The notes beneath the pieces were generated by a model that was not told the DNA's origin, did not search any database, and worked only from the letters and a program-made list of their open reading frames with translations. From Actinokineospora iranica (GTDB lineage Bacteria; Actinomycetota; Actinomycetes; Mycobacteriales; Pseudonocardiaceae), in contig NZ_FMZZ01000009.1 in the NCBI RefSeq assembly GCF_900101685.1, positions 124,001-188,000 on the forward strand: a DNA stretch of 64,000 bases, read 5' to 3'. Below are positions 54,020 to 62,859 of this stretch, piece after piece. The translations under genes were made by a program, and so were the position numbers. Numbering within the stretch: position 1 is the stretch's first letter; each line of letters starts with the position of its first letter.

Positions 54020-54606
54020 GCGCTCACGATCTCGCCGACAGTGCTGTCCGGGTTCTGCCCGCAGCTATAGAGCACGCTGGCCACGATGTACGGCTCGGTG
54101 GCCCGCAGCGGCTCGTTCCGGCTGCGGTAAAGCTCCGCGAGCAGGGCGCGCTGCTCGGCCTCCGGCAGCGACCAGAACGTGTGGCACGGCATCGACCCAC
54201 CCGACTCGGCGCCGTCGGCCACCGCCACGTAAGCCGCCCGCGCGCCGATGACCAGCACCACCGCGGCGAGGGCTGCGGCCACCCCGACCGCGGCCCGCCG
54301 AACCGCGACCCGCTCGTCCCCGCGGTCCGGCGGCGCCACCGTCCGCACCATCTCCGCCACCGTCTCGTGAAACGCCGGGTCCTGGGCGAACTGCCGGTCC
54401 AGCAGATCGACCAGGGCCCGCCGCCGCGGCCCTGAATCCGGCTCGGTGTCGAACGCGTCGAGAGCGGCGGCCAGGCGCATGAGGCGCAGCCGCCGGGTGA
54501 CCGTGTCGGTCAGTGCGGTGTGGGTTTCACGGTGGCCGTCGACAGCCGGAGCCTTTCGCCGGGCCAGGAGGTCCACGACACGCTCGGCCAGAATCGGGTC
54601 GCTCAT
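54016..54606 (-). CDS. Single-pass membrane protein of unknown function
   Basis: The 196-residue protein has a helical, charged cytoplasmic N-terminal part (1-102) and one membrane helix (about 103-128, [20 protein letters not shown]). An external domain follows with cysteines in [13 protein letters not shown] and [11 protein letters not shown] that could form a disulfide. The layout resembles anti-sigma-factor-like proteins, but no zinc motif is present, so I do not name it. It converges on the amidohydrolase with a 4-bp overlap. Confidence 0.65.
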   Translation of the reverse strand: MSDPILAERVVDLLARRKAPAVDGHRETHTALTDTVTRRLRLMRLAAALDAFDTEPDSGPRRRALVDLLDRQFAQDPAFHETVAEMVRTVAPPDRGDERVAVRRAAVGVAAALAAVVLVIGARAAYVAVADGAESGGSMPCHTFWSLPEAEQRALLAELYRSRNEPLRATEPYIVASVLYSCGQNPDSTVGEIVSA

Positions 54607-54752
54607 TGGTCACCCTCGGGTGAGGTCGAAGCGGAGGTTCCCATGACGGGGGGATCGTTGCAGAACTTGACTGTGTAAGCGAACCCGGGCGCGAGTTTTC
54701 GACCTGTTCAGAGAACCGTCACCTGCGTCGATTCCCCTGTTTGCCCGCGGGT

Positions 54753-55898
54753 TCAGCGTCCTTTGAGTTGACGGGCGATTACCACGCGTTGAATTTGATT
54801 AGTGCCCTCGAAGATCTGAGTGACTTTCGCCTCGCGCAGGTACCGCTCGACGGGAAAGTCGCGGGTGTAACCTGCCCCGCCGAGTACCTGGACGGCGTCG
54901 GTGGTGACGCGCATCGCGGCGTCGGTGGCGACGAGTTTCGCGATGGCGGCCTGGCGGACGAACGGGAGGCCGCGGTCGCGTCTGCGGGCGGCCTCAAGGT
55001 AGGTGGCGCGCGCGGACTCCACGGCGGCGGCCATGTCGGCCAGCAGGAACTCCACGCCCTGGAAGTCGATGATGGAGCGGCCGAACTGGGTGCGCTGCCT
55101 GGCGTAGGCCACGGCCTCGTCCAGCGCGGCCTGGGCAAGGCCGACGGCGCAGGCGGCGATGCCGAGCCTGCCGGAGTTCAGCGCGTCCAGGGCCAGCTTG
55201 AAGCCCTCACCCTCGGCGCCCAGCAGCCGGTCGGCGCTGACGCGGGCGCCGTCGAAGAGCATCTGGGCGGTGGTGGAGCCGGTCAGGCCCATCTTGCGTT
55301 CGGGTGGCGCGGCGCTCAGGCCGGGGGTGGCCGCGTCGACCAGCAGGCAGCTGATGCCGCGGCTGCCGTCGTCGGAGGTGCGGACCATGGTCGTGTAGAA
55401 GTCGGCCTGGCCGCCGTGGGTGATCCACGCCTTCGTCCCGGTGACCACGTAGTCGTCGCCGTCGCGGCGCGCGCGGGTGGACAGGGCGGCGGCGTCGGAA
55501 CCGGCGTGGCTTTCCGAGAGCGCGTACGCGCCGAGCAGGTCGCCGCCGAGCATGTCCGGCAGGAATCGGTCACGCTGCTCGTCCGTGCCGCGCTCGGCCA
55601 GCGGGTAGCAGGACATCGTGTGCACCGACAGACCGACGCCGACCGACATCCACGCCGCCGCGATTTCCTCCACGACCTGCAGATAGACCTCATACGGCAG
55701 CCCCGCGCCGCCCCACCGCTCCGGGTAGGGCAACCCGAGCAGGCCGCTGCGGCCGAGCAGCCGGAACCGCTCGCGCGGGAAGCGCGCCTGGTCCTCGTGC
55801 TGGGCCGCCAGCGGGGCCAGCTCGTCCCGGGCGATCTCCCGGGTGAGCTTGAGCAGGTCCTCGGCCTCGGTGGTGGGCAGCAGTCGCTCGGCAGGCAT
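54753..55898 (-). CDS. Acyl-CoA dehydrogenase
   Basis: The 381-residue FAD enzyme introduces the alpha-beta double bond in acyl-CoA substrates. Motifs are YALSESHAGSDAAAL, VTGTKAWITHGGQADFY, the FAD motif LGGAGYTRDFPVERYLREAKV and the catalytic-base region IFEGTNQIQRVVI. The chain-length preference is unknown. It is divergent from a TetR-type gene across a 96-bp gap with palindromic operators, so it is probably that regulator's target. An acyl-CoA ligand is a reasonable guess. Confidence 0.93.
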   Translation of the reverse strand: MPAERLLPTTEAEDLLKLTREIARDELAPLAAQHEDQARFPRERFRLLGRSGLLGLPYPERWGGAGLPYEVYLQVVEEIAAAWMSVGVGLSVHTMSCYPLAERGTDEQRDRFLPDMLGGDLLGAYALSESHAGSDAAALSTRARRDGDDYVVTGTKAWITHGGQADFYTTMVRTSDDGSRGISCLLVDAATPGLSAAPPERKMGLTGSTTAQMLFDGARVSADRLLGAEGEGFKLALDALNSGRLGIAACAVGLAQAALDEAVAYARQRTQFGRSIIDFQGVEFLLADMAAAVESARATYLEAARRRDRGLPFVRQAAIAKLVATDAAMRVTTDAVQVLGGAGYTRDFPVERYLREAKVTQIFEGTNQIQRVVIARQLKGR

Positions 55899-55924
55899 GG
55901 CGGGTCCTCAAGAGCGGCGGAACG

Positions 55925-55963
55925 GTACTGAGAACAGTACTGTAGGACGCCTGAGAGTACTCT
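55925..55963. promoter_or_regulatory. Two palindromic operators between acyl-CoA dehydrogenase and tetR
   Basis: ACAGTACTGT (55934-55943) and AGAGTACTCT (55954-55963) are perfect 10-bp palindromes with centres exactly 20 bp apart. A third half-matching GTACT sits at 55925-55929. Their placement in the short divergent gap suggests cooperative binding by the TetR protein. Confidence 0.6.
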
Positions 55964-55994
55964 TGTGGCTCGTGTGCTGTCGATACGCTGTGGC

Positions 55995-56618
55995 ATGAGC
56001 CGCCCCACCCGCCGCGCCCCGACCGCCCGGCAGACCGCCCTGCTGGAGGAGCTGCTGGCCGTCTTCCTCGCCGAGGGGTTCGCCGAGACCACCCTGGACG
56101 ACTTCGCCGCCCGGCTGCACTGCTCGAAGTCGACGCTCTACGCGCTCGCCCCCAGCAAGGAGCAGCTGGCGCGCAAGGTGGTCGGGCACTTCTTCCGGGT
56201 GGCCACCGAGCGCGTCGAGAAGCGGGTCGCGGGGGCCGCCGACGCGGCGGAGCGGATCACCCGGTACCTGTCCGGCGCGGCCGAGGAACTGGGCGTCGCC
56301 TCGGCCAAGTTCGTCGCCGACGTCTCCGAGTTCCCGGCGACCCGCGAGGTGTACCGGCGCAACGCCGAGGCCGCCGCCGCCCGGATCGGCGCGTTCATCC
56401 GCGAAGGGGTCGCCGACGGCGTCTTCCGCGAGGTGCACGCGCGGCTCGTCGCCGAGATGGCGGGCTGGCTCATCGAGGGCATCCAGGCCGGGGTGCTCGG
56501 CGCGCGGGCCGGAGTGTCCGACGCCGAGGCGTTCGCCGGGCTGGCCGACCTCATCCTCGGCGGCCTCGCCCCCGGCGGAAATGCCATGGGACAGGCCGAA
56601 TCGCGCCGCGGCCTGTGA
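55995..56618 (+). CDS. TetR family transcriptional regulator
   Basis: The 207-residue regulator has an N-terminal helix-turn-helix (about 10-55, FAETTLDDFAARLHCSKSTLYAL) and a helical ligand domain with a C-terminal Gly/Ala-rich end. The start is ATG 55995, five nt after TACGCT; GTG 55965 in frame is less likely. It is divergent from the acyl-CoA dehydrogenase and probably controls both genes through the GTACT palindromes. The ligand is inferred to be an acyl-CoA or fatty acid from the neighbour, without direct evidence. Confidence 0.88.
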   Translation: MSRPTRRAPTARQTALLEELLAVFLAEGFAETTLDDFAARLHCSKSTLYALAPSKEQLARKVVGHFFRVATERVEKRVAGAADAAERITRYLSGAAEELGVASAKFVADVSEFPATREVYRRNAEAAAARIGAFIREGVADGVFREVHARLVAEMAGWLIEGIQAGVLGARAGVSDAEAFAGLADLILGGLAPGGNAMGQAESRRGL

Positions 56619-56810
56619 TACGTGTCCCAACAGTGCCTCTCGGGTCTCGTCACGGCTGTCCGTAATGCGCGTCGAGCACTAGCGTAGGAGGCTCAGGACC
56701 CCAATGGGGCGGTGCTGCGCTGTGGCTTCATCGAGCCGCGTCCGCACCCGACCAGGGCCGTACCGGCTCGGCCGTCACCGCCGCCCTGCCCGAGTGTGAG
56801 AGGTACTTGC

Positions 56811-58127
<1,317 letters not shown>

Positions 58128-58133
58128 GACAGG

Positions 58134-58177
58134 CGCGAGAAAGGGCCGCCCGGTCTCCCGGGCGGCCCTTTCTCGCG
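58134..58177. terminator. Perfect 20-bp terminator hairpin after gltA
   Basis: CGCGAGAAAGGGCCGCCCGG (58134-58153) pairs exactly with CCGGGCGGCCCTTTCTCGCG (58158-58177) over a 4-nt loop, 6 nt past the gltA stop. It can also serve the converging small gene at 58190. Confidence 0.9.
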
Positions 58178-58189
58178 TTGGCGGCTTGG

Positions 58190-58348
58190 TCAGAAGGTGA
58201 TGGGGAGGTTGATCGGGATGGTGACGGGGATGTTGACCGGGATGACCACCTGGCTCCCGCCGCCGGTCTCGATCGGGTCGGCGCTTGCCGTGGGGGCGGT
58301 CAGGACCAGGGCCGCCGCCGTGATGATGACCTTGCTGATGGTGCGCAC
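58190..58348 (-). CDS. Small secreted protein with alternating Ile/Val-Pro beta motif (chaplin-like segment)
   Basis: The 52-residue precursor has a signal peptide of about 25 residues (start RTISKVIITAAALVL, cleavage after TASA). It leaves a short mature part ending in VVIPVNIPVTIPINLPITF. The repeated xIPVxIP pattern resembles the beta-strand of Streptomyces chaplins (VQIPVHVPVNVCG) but lacks their cysteines. A surface-active or amyloid-like role is a guess from that resemblance. The GTG at 58348 has GAGGAG about ten nt upstream, which supports it being a real gene. Confidence 0.6.
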   Translation of the reverse strand: MRTISKVIITAAALVLTAPTASADPIETGGGSQVVIPVNIPVTIPINLPITF

Positions 58349-58546
58349 TGGTGTGGCTCCTCGCCTGGGGGTGTCGAGTTGATCTTCAGGGCCGCCCGGG
58401 CGGATGTCAAACAGCCGGACGGGCGGACGATGCGGAAGGTGCCCCGGGAAGGGGCAGCGCAAACCAGGCCGGAGTGAGCCGCGGGTCACGGATTCGGAGA
58501 TCGGTGTCCGCATCCGGATCGCAGTGCCGCTGAAGGTGCGGGACGC

Positions 58547-58746
58547 GTGGGTGGCGTCGCGGCCGACTCGCCCGCGATTCTCTGGTTTCGGCGCGATCTG
58601 GGCACCGGTGGCCATCGGCTCTGCTGGCGGCCGCGGCCCGTTCCGCCCGTGTGGTCGGGCTGTTCGTGCTTGATGACGCGCTTCTGCGACCGTCGGGGGT
58701 CGCGCGGCGGGCGATCTTGTGCGCTACCGGCAAGCCCTGGGAGTGA
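58547..58746 (+). pseudogene. Fragment of a deoxyribodipyrimidine photolyase gene
   Basis: Frame 1 reads SPAILWFRRDLGTGGH. One base is missing at 58616-58617, after which the next frame reads ALLAAAARSARVVGLFVLDD and continues ALLRPSGVARRA before ending at TGA 58744. Together this is the conserved N-terminus of CPD photolyases (xxWFRRDLRLGDHPALLAA ... VLDDALLRPSG). About 70 of the usual 430-470 residues remain, so the gene is broken by a frameshift and a large 3' deletion. It lies in an otherwise gene-free 458-bp gap (58349-58806). Confidence 0.75.
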
Positions 58747-58806
58747 AGTGATCAGCAATCTTCCTGGGCCGTTTGGGCGCGGCCGATAGGCCACATGGGT
58801 GTTTGG

Positions 58807-59589
58807 TCAGTTGGTGTCGGACCAGGTGAGGAACGCGGTGGCGAACTCGGCGGCGCGGGTGCGGTACTGCTCGTGCGCGCCGTTCACCCGCCACTCGAAC
58901 GGAAGTCCGCCCTCGCCGCCGCCGCAGGCGGGGTCTTTGCGCCAGCAGAGCGACTCGGCGGGCCAGCCGGGCGGGAAGGGCGGGACCGGGCCGAGGGTGA
59001 ACGGGCCTTCTGGGTGCTGGTCGAAGAAGAAGTGGTTGAAGCCCAAGGAGATCGACGGCAGCGTGTCGATCAGATCCTCCAGGTCGTTGACCATGCGGAT
59101 GGTCGTCTCGGCGCTGTTGAGGTTCGGGTCGCCCAGAAGCAAGACGCGGTAGCGGTTGTGGGCGGGGGCGGGTTCGGTGGCCAACGCCCGCCGCACCACG
59201 TCGGCGCCCTGGGAGTAGCCGATGACGACCACATCGCTGGCCGGGCAGTCGGTTCGCAGGGCGGCCAGGTCGTCGTGCATCCGGCGGACACCGTCGCGGA
59301 CGCTGAGGACGTACCACCATGGCTTGCCGATGACGAACAGGCCGGTGTCGAACAGGACCGCCGGGTACTGATTCCCTTGCGCGCTGACGCCAGAGGGCCG
59401 CTGGGCGCGGAGGGCGTCCACGATGGCGGAGATCTGCGTGCCGAGCGGGCCGGTCTCGCCGGTGCCGCGGACGGCGTAGACGTGCAGGGGCAGGCAGCGG
59501 GACGGTGTGGCTTCCGCCTGGGGCGCCAGGAGGAAACAGGCGGCCAAGACAGCCGCCAAGGCGATCGCGCGGAGCCGCCCGGGAATCAT
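58807..59589 (-). CDS. Cutinase-family secreted serine hydrolase
   Basis: The 260-residue protein has a signal peptide (IPGRLRAIALAAVLAACF, cleavage near EATPS) and a cutinase-like alpha/beta hydrolase core. The core includes VYAVRGTGETGPLGTQI (oxyanion strand), VVVIGYSQGADVVRRAL (nucleophile Ser in GYSQG) and disulfide-forming cysteines. The C-terminal 90 residues contain DPNLNSAE and an acidic-histidine region. It may hydrolyse lipids, esters or polysaccharide acetyl groups outside the cell. The start ATG 59589 has GATAAT six nt upstream, a strong leaderless promoter. It is a lone gene. Confidence 0.86.
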   Translation of the reverse strand: MIPGRLRAIALAAVLAACFLLAPQAEATPSRCLPLHVYAVRGTGETGPLGTQISAIVDALRAQRPSGVSAQGNQYPAVLFDTGLFVIGKPWWYVLSVRDGVRRMHDDLAALRTDCPASDVVVIGYSQGADVVRRALATEPAPAHNRYRVLLLGDPNLNSAETTIRMVNDLEDLIDTLPSISLGFNHFFFDQHPEGPFTLGPVPPFPPGWPAESLCWRKDPACGGGEGGLPFEWRVNGAHEQYRTRAAEFATAFLTWSDTN

Positions 59590-59650
59590 GAACGCATTAT
59601 CGGGTTTTCCGTGCGGGAAGACCATCCACACTTCGGTGACAAAAAGGGCG

Positions 59651-60835
59651 TCAGCCGCGCAGGGCTTCGCGCAGGGGGATGCGGGGACCGGTGCGCAGAA
59701 TGGCGCCAGCGTAGATCCGCCCGCCCAGGCGGGCGAGCAGCGCGACGGCGGCCAGGGTCAGCGCGGCGGCCAGGGCGATCTGCCCCGCGGGCGCCTCGGC
59801 CAGGGCGATGCGGCCGGGCATCAGGATGGGGGCGAACGGGGGCAGGACCGACAGCACCGCGGTGGCGGTTCCGTTGGGGGAGCGGGTAAGCAGCCCCAGG
59901 CCGAGCACGAAGGCCAGCACCAGCACGGAGGTGACCGGCAGCAGCACCGCCTGCGTCTCCTCCTGCCGCGACACCAGGGAACCCGCCGCGGCGAAGACCG
60001 ACGCGTAGAACAGATAGCCCAGCAGATACCAGAACAGGCCCCACACCAGCGTTCCCAGCGCCGCGCCGGGAATGGTCAGCACCTCGGTCGCGGTGGCCAG
60101 GACGACCCCGACCGCGCCGATCACCGCGAGTTGCGCCAGGCCGACGAGGCCGAGGCCGATCACCTTGCCCAGCAACAGCTGCCACGGGCGCACCGTGGCC
60201 AGCAGGATCTCCACGACCCGGCTGGACTTCTCCTCCACCACACCCTGGGCGACCATGGTGCCGTAGAGCAGCAGCGACAGGTACAGCAGCGCGACGATCA
60301 CCAGCGCCACCGCGAGCCGCTGGTCCCGCTGGGCGTCGGGGGCGTGCAGGGACCGCACGTCGACGCCCGCGTCGGCGACGGTCGCGAGCACCTGGTCGGG
60401 GTCGAGTTCCTCGACCGCGGCGAGCTGGGCGCGCAGGACTTCCTGCTGCACCAACGCGTTCAGGGCCCGCCGCAGGTTCTCGTCCAGGGTGTCGCCGACG
60501 ACGACGCGCAGCGCGGCCGGGGGACCGGTGACCAGGGCGTCCAGGTCGCCATCGGCCACCATCGCCTCGCCTGCCACCGGGTCGCGCACGGTCGACGCGC
60601 GCACGTCCACGCCGCGGGTGCGGGCCTCCTCGCCCAGCGAGCCGGAGAGAACCGTCGCCTGGCCGGACAATCCGACCCGGGTGACGTTCGCGGCGCCGAA
60701 CACCGTGCTCTGCAGCAGCACGAAGCCGATCAGCACGGCCACCGACACCGCGGTGCCGATCAGGAACGAGCGGGTGCGCAGCCGGGCGTGCAGCTCGCGC
60801 CGGGCGATCAGCCACACGGCCCGCCGCGCGGTCAC
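59651..60835 (-). CDS. ABC-2 type transporter permease
   Basis: The 394-residue permease has one N-terminal helix, an external loop of about 150 residues (VGLSGQATVLSG through SLHAPDAQRD) and five helices at the C-terminus. This is the NatB/ABC-2 export layout, with VVEEKSSRVVEILLATVRPWQLLLGK marking the conserved cytoplasmic loop. With the ATPase gene upstream (4-bp GTGA overlap) it forms an exporter, substrate unknown, possibly sodium or a lipid as for NatAB. The GTG at 60835 is set by that overlap. Confidence 0.9.
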   Translation of the reverse strand: MTARRAVWLIARRELHARLRTRSFLIGTAVSVAVLIGFVLLQSTVFGAANVTRVGLSGQATVLSGSLGEEARTRGVDVRASTVRDPVAGEAMVADGDLDALVTGPPAALRVVVGDTLDENLRRALNALVQQEVLRAQLAAVEELDPDQVLATVADAGVDVRSLHAPDAQRDQRLAVALVIVALLYLSLLLYGTMVAQGVVEEKSSRVVEILLATVRPWQLLLGKVIGLGLVGLAQLAVIGAVGVVLATATEVLTIPGAALGTLVWGLFWYLLGYLFYASVFAAAGSLVSRQEETQAVLLPVTSVLVLAFVLGLGLLTRSPNGTATAVLSVLPPFAPILMPGRIALAEAPAGQIALAAALTLAAVALLARLGGRIYAGAILRTGPRIPLREALRG

Positions 60836-61755
60836 GAGCCGTCTCCGACCGCGTCGCGGTAAAGCTCGACCAGGGACGGGCGGTGGTGGCTGAACTCCCG
60901 CACCGGGCCGGTGGCCAGGGCGGCGGCGAGCACGGCCTGGTCGTCGACGCCGTCCGCCAGCCGCAGCCGGACGCGTCCATTGTGGACACCGACGACGGTC
61001 GTGCCAGCCAGGCCGTCGGCCCAGCCTGGCGCGGCCCCGGGCGCGTGCACGACCACGGTGGTCCCGCTGCCCGCTCTCAGCTCGTCCACGGTGCCGCAGG
61101 CCACCATCCGGCCGCGCTGGATGATCCCGACCCGGTCGCACAGCCGCTCGACCAGATCCAGCTGGTGGCTGGAGAACAACACCGGCACGCCCGCCCCCGC
61201 GCGCTCGCGCAGCACCGCGGCCAGCACGTCGACCGCGAGCGGGTCGAGACCGGAGAACGGCTCGTCCAGCACCAGCACCTCCGGATCGTGCACCAGCGCC
61301 GCCGCGAGTTGCACGCGCTGCTGGTTGCCCAGGCTCAGCCGCTGCACCTCGGCGTCGCGGTGCTCGCGCAGCCCCAGCCGGGCGATCCAGTCCTCGGCGG
61401 CGCGGTGGGCCTGGTTCACCCCGAACCCGTGCAACTCGGCGAGATAGACCAGCTGGTCGAGCACCCGCATCCTCGGGTACAGGCCGCGTTCCTCCGGCAG
61501 GTAGCCGAACCGGCGGCGGGTCGCGTGGTCGAGCGGCGCGCCCGCCCAGCGCACCTCGCCCGCGTCGGCGGCCACCACCCCCAGCACCACCCGCATGGTG
61601 GTCGTCTTGCCCGCGCCGTTGCCGCCGACGAACCCGAACAGCTCGCCAGCGCGCACCTGGAAGCTCACCTGGTCGCAGGCGGCGACGTCGCCATAGCGCT
61701 TGCAGACTCCGTCGATCTCCAGTGCGTCGATCTCCAGCGCGTCGATCTCCAGCAC
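60832..61755 (-). CDS. ABC transporter ATPase (NatA-like)
   Basis: The 307-residue ATPase has Walker A GGNGAGKTT, the Q-loop in FGYLPEERGLYPRM, signature LSLGNQQRVQLA, Walker B VLVLDEPFSGLDP and the His switch SSHQ. The PEERGLYP stretch and C-terminal domain match NatA-type exporters. The N-terminus carries LEIDA repeated three times (residues 2-15), encoded by a 15-bp tandem repeat. The GTG at 61755 follows an AGGGGG ribosome site; the long open frame before it is antisense noise. It is coupled to the permease by 4 bp. Confidence 0.92.
   Translation of the reverse strand: MLEIDALEIDALEIDGVCKRYGDVAACDQVSFQVRAGELFGFVGGNGAGKTTTMRVVLGVVAADAGEVRWAGAPLDHATRRRFGYLPEERGLYPRMRVLDQLVYLAELHGFGVNQAHRAAEDWIARLGLREHRDAEVQRLSLGNQQRVQLAAALVHDPEVLVLDEPFSGLDPLAVDVLAAVLRERAGAGVPVLFSSHQLDLVERLCDRVGIIQRGRMVACGTVDELRAGSGTTVVVHAPGAAPGWADGLAGTTVVGVHNGRVRLRLADGVDDQAVLAAALATGPVREFSHHRPSLVELYRDAVGDGS
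61709..61753 (-). repeat. 15-bp tandem triplication at the start of the ABC ATPase gene
   Basis: The unit GCGTCGATCTCCAGC (plus strand) occurs three times in a row, with small changes in the leftmost copy, and adds whole LEIDA units to the protein. Neighbouring family members normally have one such strand before the KRYGD segment. Confidence 0.7.
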
Positions 61756-61928
61756 GACCGTTGTCCCCCTGCCTGACGCTGTCCGCCCCAGTATCCCGGT
61801 TCGCGGGCCGGTGAACCGACTGGCCGGTGCGCCTGCAAACGAGTTGATCGTTTCGGGCCCGGCGGGGAACCGATCGGAGGATTCTCCGTCACAGTGGGGC
61901 GGATCATCCGGGATGGACCATTGGAGGG

Positions 61929-62372
61929 GTGTTGACGAACCCTGAGCAGTGGCTCGCGCAGTACGACGAGACGCTGAAGAAGGCCGCCGCGAGCGCGCGG
62001 AAGGCGGACGAGGCGCTGCGGGAGGTGGGCGGCTCGGCCACATCGCCGGACGGTGAGATCACCGTCCGGGTCGGCGCGAACGGCGCCACGACCGGGCTGG
62101 TGCTGCGGCCCGGGGTCCGGGACATGGAGCCGGAGCACCTCGCCCGGGTGATCTTGGCGGTCACCCGGCAGGCGCAGCGCGACGCGAGCGCGCACGTCGT
62201 CGCGGCCATGCGGGACCTCGTCGGGGACTCGCCCGCGCTGGAGGTCGTCAAGGCGCACCTGCCGCAGGGGTTCGCAGGCGACGGCACGGACGATCCGGCG
62301 AACCTCGAACTCCTGCGCGACACGCGCGGCGACGACGAGTACTTCGAGAACCCACCCGAAGTCGTCAACTAG
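61929..62372 (+). CDS. YbaB/EbfC-like protein of a type VII secretion cassette
   Basis: The 147-residue protein has a YbaB/EbfC-type fold. It starts with a coiled helix (NPEQWLAQYDETLKKAAASARKADEAL), then beta strands (ITVRVGANGATTGLVLRPGV) and a second helix (LARVILAVTRQAQRDASAHV). In Pseudonocardiaceae such proteins commonly precede EspC-like and WXG100 genes, as here. A DNA-binding or chaperone function is assumed from YbaB; the acidic C-terminus (DDEYFENPPE) is unusual. The start is GTG 61929 or TTG 61932, beside GGAGG. Confidence 0.8.
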   Translation: MLTNPEQWLAQYDETLKKAAASARKADEALREVGGSATSPDGEITVRVGANGATTGLVLRPGVRDMEPEHLARVILAVTRQAQRDASAHVVAAMRDLVGDSPALEVVKAHLPQGFAGDGTDDPANLELLRDTRGDDEYFENPPEVVN

Positions 62373-62550
62373 GCCCTGCCTCAAAGTACCGGCACACGCC
62401 AGCCGCGCCGGATGCGGCCCCTGACGGCACGGCCACGACACCCAAGTACGACACCGGTACGAGCGGCGCCGGCGGCCGCACCGCCAGGAACCACCCCGAT
62501 CACGACTGACACGCACCAGTACTTCGAGACAGGACCTAGGAGCCAGGCAC

Positions 62551-62859
62551 ATGGGCAGCGGTTTTGACGTCGACGTGGCGGCGGTGCGGGTCCACGCGCA
62601 CACCGTCGCGACCATCTCGACCCGGGTGGGCTCGGCCACCGGGTCCGCGCGGTCGGTGTCCGACGGCGCTTACGGCCTGATCGGCCAGTTCTTCGCCACC
62701 GCGATCACGGGCGCCTGCGGGGACGTGCTCGACGGCGTGCGGAAGGTCGCCACGGCCGTGGACGACGTGCGGGCGGGCCTGGAGACCGTCGCGCGCGAGT
62801 ACGAGCGGACCGACGCCGGGAACGCGGCGACGTTCGCTGGCCGGGAGGCTGGGGCGTGA
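62551..62859 (+). CDS. ESX/EspC-like type VII secretion substrate
   Basis: The 102-residue helical protein resembles EspC/WXG100-type small secreted proteins. It has FDVDVAAVRVHAHTVATISTRVGSATGSA, a central helix break, and REYERTDAGNAATF at the C-terminus (a YxxxD-like export signal, YERTD). The ATG at 62551 has TAGGAG eight nt upstream. Its stop overlaps the start of the next gene by 4 bp, so the two are probably co-secreted partners. The 178-bp gap before it shows no other gene. No ESX machinery genes are in the window. Confidence 0.82.
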   Translation: MGSGFDVDVAAVRVHAHTVATISTRVGSATGSARSVSDGAYGLIGQFFATAITGACGDVLDGVRKVATAVDDVRAGLETVAREYERTDAGNAATFAGREAGA

